A stretch of 64,000 bases of DNA. It comes from Natrinema halophilum (GTDB lineage Archaea > Halobacteriota > Halobacteria > Halobacteriales > Natrialbaceae). This document shows, one piece after another, positions 61,040 through 64,000 of the stretch (positions are counted from its first letter, which is position 1; every line of letters begins with the position of its first letter). The notes beneath the pieces are model-generated. The model worked only from the letters and a program-made list of their open reading frames with translations, was not told the DNA's origin and did no database searches. Where the stretch lies: contig NZ_CP058601.1 in the NCBI RefSeq assembly GCF_013402815.2, positions 1,674,001 to 1,738,000 on the forward strand. Direction: 5' to 3'. The position numbers and the translations under genes were made by a program.

Positions 61040-62332
61040 ATGGCGATCGAAGACGACGTCCTCGTCATCGGCGGCGGACTGGCGGGCGCGACCGCTGCGA
61101 TCGCCGCGGCTGAAGGGGGCGGACGAGTTCGACTCGTCTCGGCCAAACAGAGCACGCTCCGCCACGCCAGCGGGCTGATCGACGTGCTGGGCTACACCCC
61201 GGCTGGCGACGGCCCCCTCGCGAATCCGTTCGACGCCATCGAAGGCCTCGCCGAGGGCCACCCGTACGAACGAGTTGGCCTCGAGACGGTCCGCGAGGCG
61301 ATCTCGTTTTTCGACGACATGACGGGCGATGCATACGAGGGCGGCCACACCGACGCGAACGCGCTCGTTCCGACCGCCGCCGGGAGCATCAAACCGACCG
61401 CCAGGTATCCGGCGTCGACCGCGGCCGGACTCGCGAGCGACGACCGCGACACGCTCTTCGTCGGCTTCGAACGGCTCCCCGACTTCGACGCACCGCTCGC
61501 AGCGGCCCATCTCGAGGCCGCGGGTGTCCCCTTTGAGGCCCGCGGGGTCACGGTTCGGTTCCCGGGCATCGCCCGGGACGACGCGAAGCGAACGCGATAC
61601 GCCCACCTCCTCGGCAGGCCGGAGACCGTTCGAACGGAACGCGGCAAGGCCACCGCACGCGAGGCGCTCGCCGACATCGTTCGGGACCAGCTCGAAACCG
61701 AGGCCCGCGTCGGCTTCCCCGCGATCCTCGGCGACGAACGTGTCGCCGAGGTCAGGGCCGACCTCGCGGATCAACTCGGCGTCTCGGTCTTCGAGGTTCC
61801 CACGGGACCGCCGAGCCTACCCGGCATGCGGCTCGAGGACCTGCTTTTCGACGCGCTCGAGGACGCCGGCGTGCGGGTGACTACGGGCGTTCCGGTAATC
61901 GACTTCGAACACGCAGTCGGCGATTCCGGTCGGATCGACCACGTCGTCGTGGACCGAAACGGGAGCAAGATCCCCCACCGCGCCGACCAGTACGTGCTCG
62001 CGACGGGCGGGCTGGTCGGGAAGGGGGTCAAATCGGAGCGCGAACGGGTGTACGAGCCGATCTTCGACTGTCACGTTTCACACCCGTCGGACCGCTACGA
62101 CTGGTTCGTCGACGACGCCTTCGGCGACCAGCCGTACCCGAAGTTCGGCCTCTCGGTCGACCGTGATCTCCGCCCGCTCGACGCGGTCGGCGATCCCGAA
62201 TTTTCGAACCTGCGCGCGGCTGGAGCGGTCGTCGGCGGCTCCGACTTCGCAGCCGAAAAATCCGGGGCCGGCGTCTCGCTCGCGACGGGCTATTTCGCTG
62301 GTCAACGCGCCGGCGGGGAGGGCGGAGAATGA
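61040..62332 (+). CDS. glpB: Glycerol-3-phosphate dehydrogenase subunit B
   Basis: This 430-aa protein abuts glpA with zero nucleotides between stop and start. It has a second nucleotide-binding Rossmann motif, VLVIGGGLAGATAAIAAAEGG (about 7-27), and a C-terminal SDFAAEKSGAGVSLATGYFAG segment. GlpB links the GlpA electron acceptor to the GlpC membrane anchor. Its TGA overlaps the start of the small repeat ORF (ATGA at 62329-62332), so the downstream chain is coupled to it. Confidence 0.93.
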   Translation: MAIEDDVLVIGGGLAGATAAIAAAEGGGRVRLVSAKQSTLRHASGLIDVLGYTPAGDGPLANPFDAIEGLAEGHPYERVGLETVREAISFFDDMTGDAYEGGHTDANALVPTAAGSIKPTARYPASTAAGLASDDRDTLFVGFERLPDFDAPLAAAHLEAAGVPFEARGVTVRFPGIARDDAKRTRYAHLLGRPETVRTERGKATAREALADIVRDQLETEARVGFPAILGDERVAEVRADLADQLGVSVFEVPTGPPSLPGMRLEDLLFDALEDAGVRVTTGVPVIDFEHAVGDSGRIDHVVVDRNGSKIPHRADQYVLATGGLVGKGVKSERERVYEPIFDCHVSHPSDRYDWFVDDAFGDQPYPKFGLSVDRDLRPLDAVGDPEFSNLRAAGAVVGGSDFAAEKSGAGVSLATGYFAGQRAGGEGGE

Positions 62333-62484
62333 CCGCAGAACCGACCCGCTCGAGCATCGGCGTCGAGCGACGAGCAAGCGAACCGGACAGCAGTGTCGAA
62401 CAACGAGCAAGCGAACCGGACAGCAGTGTCGAGCGACGAGCAAGCGAACCGACCGACGACCGATTGACTCAGGTGATTCGATGA
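62329..62484 (+). CDS. Candidate 51-aa repeat ORF between glpB and glpC
   Basis: The reading frame from the ATG at 62329 has 51 codons and is coupled on both sides: its start overlaps the glpB TGA (ATGA), and its TGA overlaps the glpC ATG (ATGA at 62481-62484). The protein contains 2.6 repeats of an 11-aa unit (VERRASEPDSS, residues 12-44), encoded by the 33-bp DNA repeat. No fold is recognised. It may be an expressed peptide, or a frame kept open merely to pass ribosomes through a repeat expansion. Evidence for expression is only the two overlaps. Confidence 0.45.
   Translation: MTAEPTRSSIGVERRASEPDSSVEQRASEPDSSVERRASEPTDDRLTQVIR
62362..62451. repeat. Tandem repeat, 33-bp unit, 2.7 copies
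   Basis: Copies begin at 62362, 62395 and 62428, the last cut after 24 bp. The unit starts GTCGAGCGACGAGCAAGCGA and ends GACAGCAGT; the second copy has AACAA in place of AGCGA. The period equals 11 codons, so the array is readable in frame within the 51-aa ORF between glpB and glpC. Confidence 0.95.
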
Positions 62485-63908
62485 GCGACGCACACGGACC
62501 GACCGACGACGCGACGACCGACGAGTTCGAACCGATCCAGGTCTTCCCGGAGGCCGAGGAGATGGACCTCCGACCGGGTGCAGACAACTGCTACAAGTGC
62601 TCGACCTGCGATACGAACTGCCCCGTCGCGGAAGTCGACGACGAGTTCCCGGGCCCGAAGTTTCAGGGTCCAGAGCAGTGGCGACTCAAACGGCAGGACG
62701 ACCACGACGTCGACGAGTCGGTGATGAAGTGTTCGAACTGCATGCGCTGCGATAGCGCCTGTCCGTCCGACGTCCCCCTTTCGCAGATGCACAACACCGC
62801 TCGAGGGGAGTACGTCGACGAACAGATGGACACGTTCTCCAGGGAATACGTTCGAAACCGGATTCTGGCGAACTACCGGCGACTCGCCCCGCTCGGGTCG
62901 ATGTTCCCGCGGACGACGAACTTCGTGATGGGGCTTTCTGTGACGCAGTGGCTGGGCGAGAAACTCCTCGGAATCACGAGCGAGCGAGAGTTTCCGTCCT
63001 TCGCGACCGAGACCTTCCGAGAGTGGTGGGAAAGGCGAGGCGGCCACGCCGCCTCGAAAAAACGAGCGCAGGAGGCCCGAGAAAGGCGAGGCGGCGCCGT
63101 CTCGAAAACGCGAGCGGGGGAGGTACCCGGGGCTCGAGGTGACGAACAGGCACGAAACGAGGAGAAGCGTATCGCCTACTTCCACGGCTGCTATTCGAAC
63201 TACAACACCCCCGAGGTGGCGAAGTCGCTGGTCCGCGTCTACGAACACTTCGGCTACGAGATCGTGGTGCCCGACCAGCACTGTTCGGGAACGCCGATGT
63301 TCGCCAACGGGATGCTCGCTGACGCCCGGCGATCGGCCGAGACGAACGTCCGCGAACTCGCCGCGGCCATCGAAGACGGCGCAGACATCGTCGCCTCCTG
63401 CAGTTCGTGTTCGATGTCGCTTCGCCAGGAGTACCCCGAACTGTTCGACCTCGCCGGAATCGAGGACGTGGCCGCGAACACCTGGGATGCCGTCGAATAC
63501 CTCCGAGTTCACGAGGACCTGGAGAGCGAACTCGAGGGAACGACCGTCGACGAAGACCTGTCGTTCGCCTACCACGCACCCTGTCACGCCAGGAATCAGG
63601 GCCTCGACGGCCAGACTGTCGAACTACTCGACCGCATCGACGGCGTCGACGCCCACGACGTCGGCGATTCCTGTTCGGGTATTTCCGGCACCTACGGGTG
63701 GAAAGCCGAGAATTACGAAACCTCCATGAAAATCGGGTCGGAAATGTTCGAGCACATGGCCGACGCGAACGCTGACACCGGACTCACGGAGTGTCCGACC
63801 TGCTCGATGCAGATGGAACACGGAACGGGCTACGACATTACTCATACCCTCGAGGTCCTCGACGCGGCGCTCGTCGGGAGCGCAACGGAGGGTCCCGGTC
63901 GGGAATGA
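62481..63908 (+). CDS. glpC: Glycerol-3-phosphate dehydrogenase subunit C, with an internal repeat insertion
   Basis: This 475-aa iron-sulfur and CCG-domain protein hands electrons from GlpAB to the quinone pool. Two [4Fe-4S] ferredoxin motifs are seen: CYKCSTCDTNCPVAE (about 37-51) and CSNCMRCDSACPSD (about 78-91). CCG-type cysteine clusters are at SCSSCSMSLRQEYP (about 310-323) and SCSGISGTYGW (about 397-407). Residues about 184-216 are an Arg/Gly/Ala-rich insertion made from two palindromic repeat units, placed between the ferredoxin part and the CCG part. The ATG at 62481 is chosen because it overlaps the preceding ORF. The frame extending back to 62163 is an out-of-frame reading of glpB. 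Confidence 0.9.
   Translation: MSDAHGPTDDATTDEFEPIQVFPEAEEMDLRPGADNCYKCSTCDTNCPVAEVDDEFPGPKFQGPEQWRLKRQDDHDVDESVMKCSNCMRCDSACPSDVPLSQMHNTARGEYVDEQMDTFSREYVRNRILANYRRLAPLGSMFPRTTNFVMGLSVTQWLGEKLLGITSEREFPSFATETFREWWERRGGHAASKKRAQEARERRGGAVSKTRAGEVPGARGDEQARNEEKRIAYFHGCYSNYNTPEVAKSLVRVYEHFGYEIVVPDQHCSGTPMFANGMLADARRSAETNVRELAAAIEDGADIVASCSSCSMSLRQEYPELFDLAGIEDVAANTWDAVEYLRVHEDLESELEGTTVDEDLSFAYHAPCHARNQGLDGQTVELLDRIDGVDAHDVGDSCSGISGTYGWKAENYETSMKIGSEMFEHMADANADTGLTECPTCSMQMEHGTGYDITHTLEVLDAALVGSATEGPGRE
63030..63116. repeat. Palindromic tandem repeat (51-bp period) inside glpC
   Basis: Two units start at about 63030 and 63081. Each opens GAAAGGCGAGGCGGC and contains a palindrome: CGAGGCGGC-CAC-GCCGCCTCG (63036-63056, perfect), and CGAGGCGGC/GCCGTCTCG (63087-63104, no loop, one mismatch). 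The 51-bp period equals 17 codons, and the glpC frame stays open through both. Confidence 0.85.
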
Positions 63909-64000
63909 ACCTTCAGGAACGCATCGATCGGCGGCGGTCAACTCGACACGAGAGACGCGTCGTCACCGATCGCGACTACCTGAGTCCGGTCGTCCACCGG
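63905..64000 (+). CDS. Unidentified gene downstream of glpC (partial, 3' end outside window)
   Basis: An ATG at 63905 overlaps the glpC stop (ATGA at 63905-63908), so translation is probably coupled to the glp operon. The 32 codons visible encode a basic start, MNLQERIDRRRSTRHERR, followed by VVTDRDYLSPVVHR. No family can be assigned from this much. Position in the operon suggests a role near glycerol metabolism, or a regulatory or surface protein co-expressed with it. Confidence 0.6.
   Translation, partial: MNLQERIDRRRSTRHERRVVTDRDYLSPVVHR

Noticed and set aside
62163-62480. Upstream extension of glpC through the 33-bp repeats
   Set aside because: It would overlap glpB out of frame and yields repetitive Lys/Arg/Thr sequence; the ATG at 62481 overlaps the preceding stop.

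Overview
The window is chromosomal DNA from a haloarchaeon. The sequence is GC-rich, the proteins are strongly acidic, many start codons lie about 25-30 nt downstream of TATA-like boxes (leaderless transcripts), and the genes are typical of class Halobacteria: the archaeal spc operon end, a coxAC fusion, RbkR riboflavin kinase, archaeal-type TYW1, and glpKX/glpABC for glycerol use. The composition would suit Natrialbaceae, but that is a guess. I found no rRNA, tRNA, CRISPR array or intact insertion sequence.

Layout. 1-2751 is the end of the ribosomal spc operon (uS5 3' end, uL30, uL15, secY). Genes usually neighbouring secY in archaea, adk (20032) and the EMC3/YidC-like DUF106 gene (25389), are displaced by inserted material. 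3119-6716 holds a truncated FilR1-type regulator, a GIDE-like membrane protein, a small conserved protein, a family 4-like uracil-DNA glycosylase and a PRC-barrel protein. 7349-10920 is a small glycan module (flippase plus a methyltransferase-kinase fusion) preceded by minisatellites. 10921-12259 is a low-GC island with one Tat-exported orphan under an (AT)13 promoter. 12260-18578 carries the aa3-type terminal oxidase (subunit IV-like, I+III fusion, II). 19512-26333 holds adk, two class III signal-peptide (pilin-like) surface proteins, one with a von Willebrand A domain, and the EMC3-like insertase.

26598-38361 is mostly housekeeping and accessory genes: an NTF2-like protein, a rhodanese-persulfide dioxygenase, a SpoIIM-family protein, an MFS carrier, DUF502, ilvE, an HTH-PAS histidine kinase, and the ribB-rbkR pair with a candidate operator. 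38655-51152 is a surface-glycan locus. It has four glycosyltransferases, five alkaline-phosphatase-superfamily proteins (three sulfatase-like, two phosphodiesterase-like), a Wzx-type flippase and a FkbM methyltransferase. 51283-56287 holds a thioesterase, tyw1, small membrane proteins, a metallophosphoesterase and a HAD phosphatase. 56410-64000 is the glycerol catabolism locus, with divergent glpK-glpX and glpA-glpB-smORF-glpC units.

Points of most interest: the concentration of cysteine-less sulfatase-like enzymes in the glycan locus; the methyltransferase-APH kinase fusion; the (AT)13 tract over the TATA position of a foreign secreted-protein gene; a translationally coupled 51-aa repeat ORF between glpB and glpC; palindromic repeats inserted in frame inside glpC; and three other minisatellites at gene junctions.
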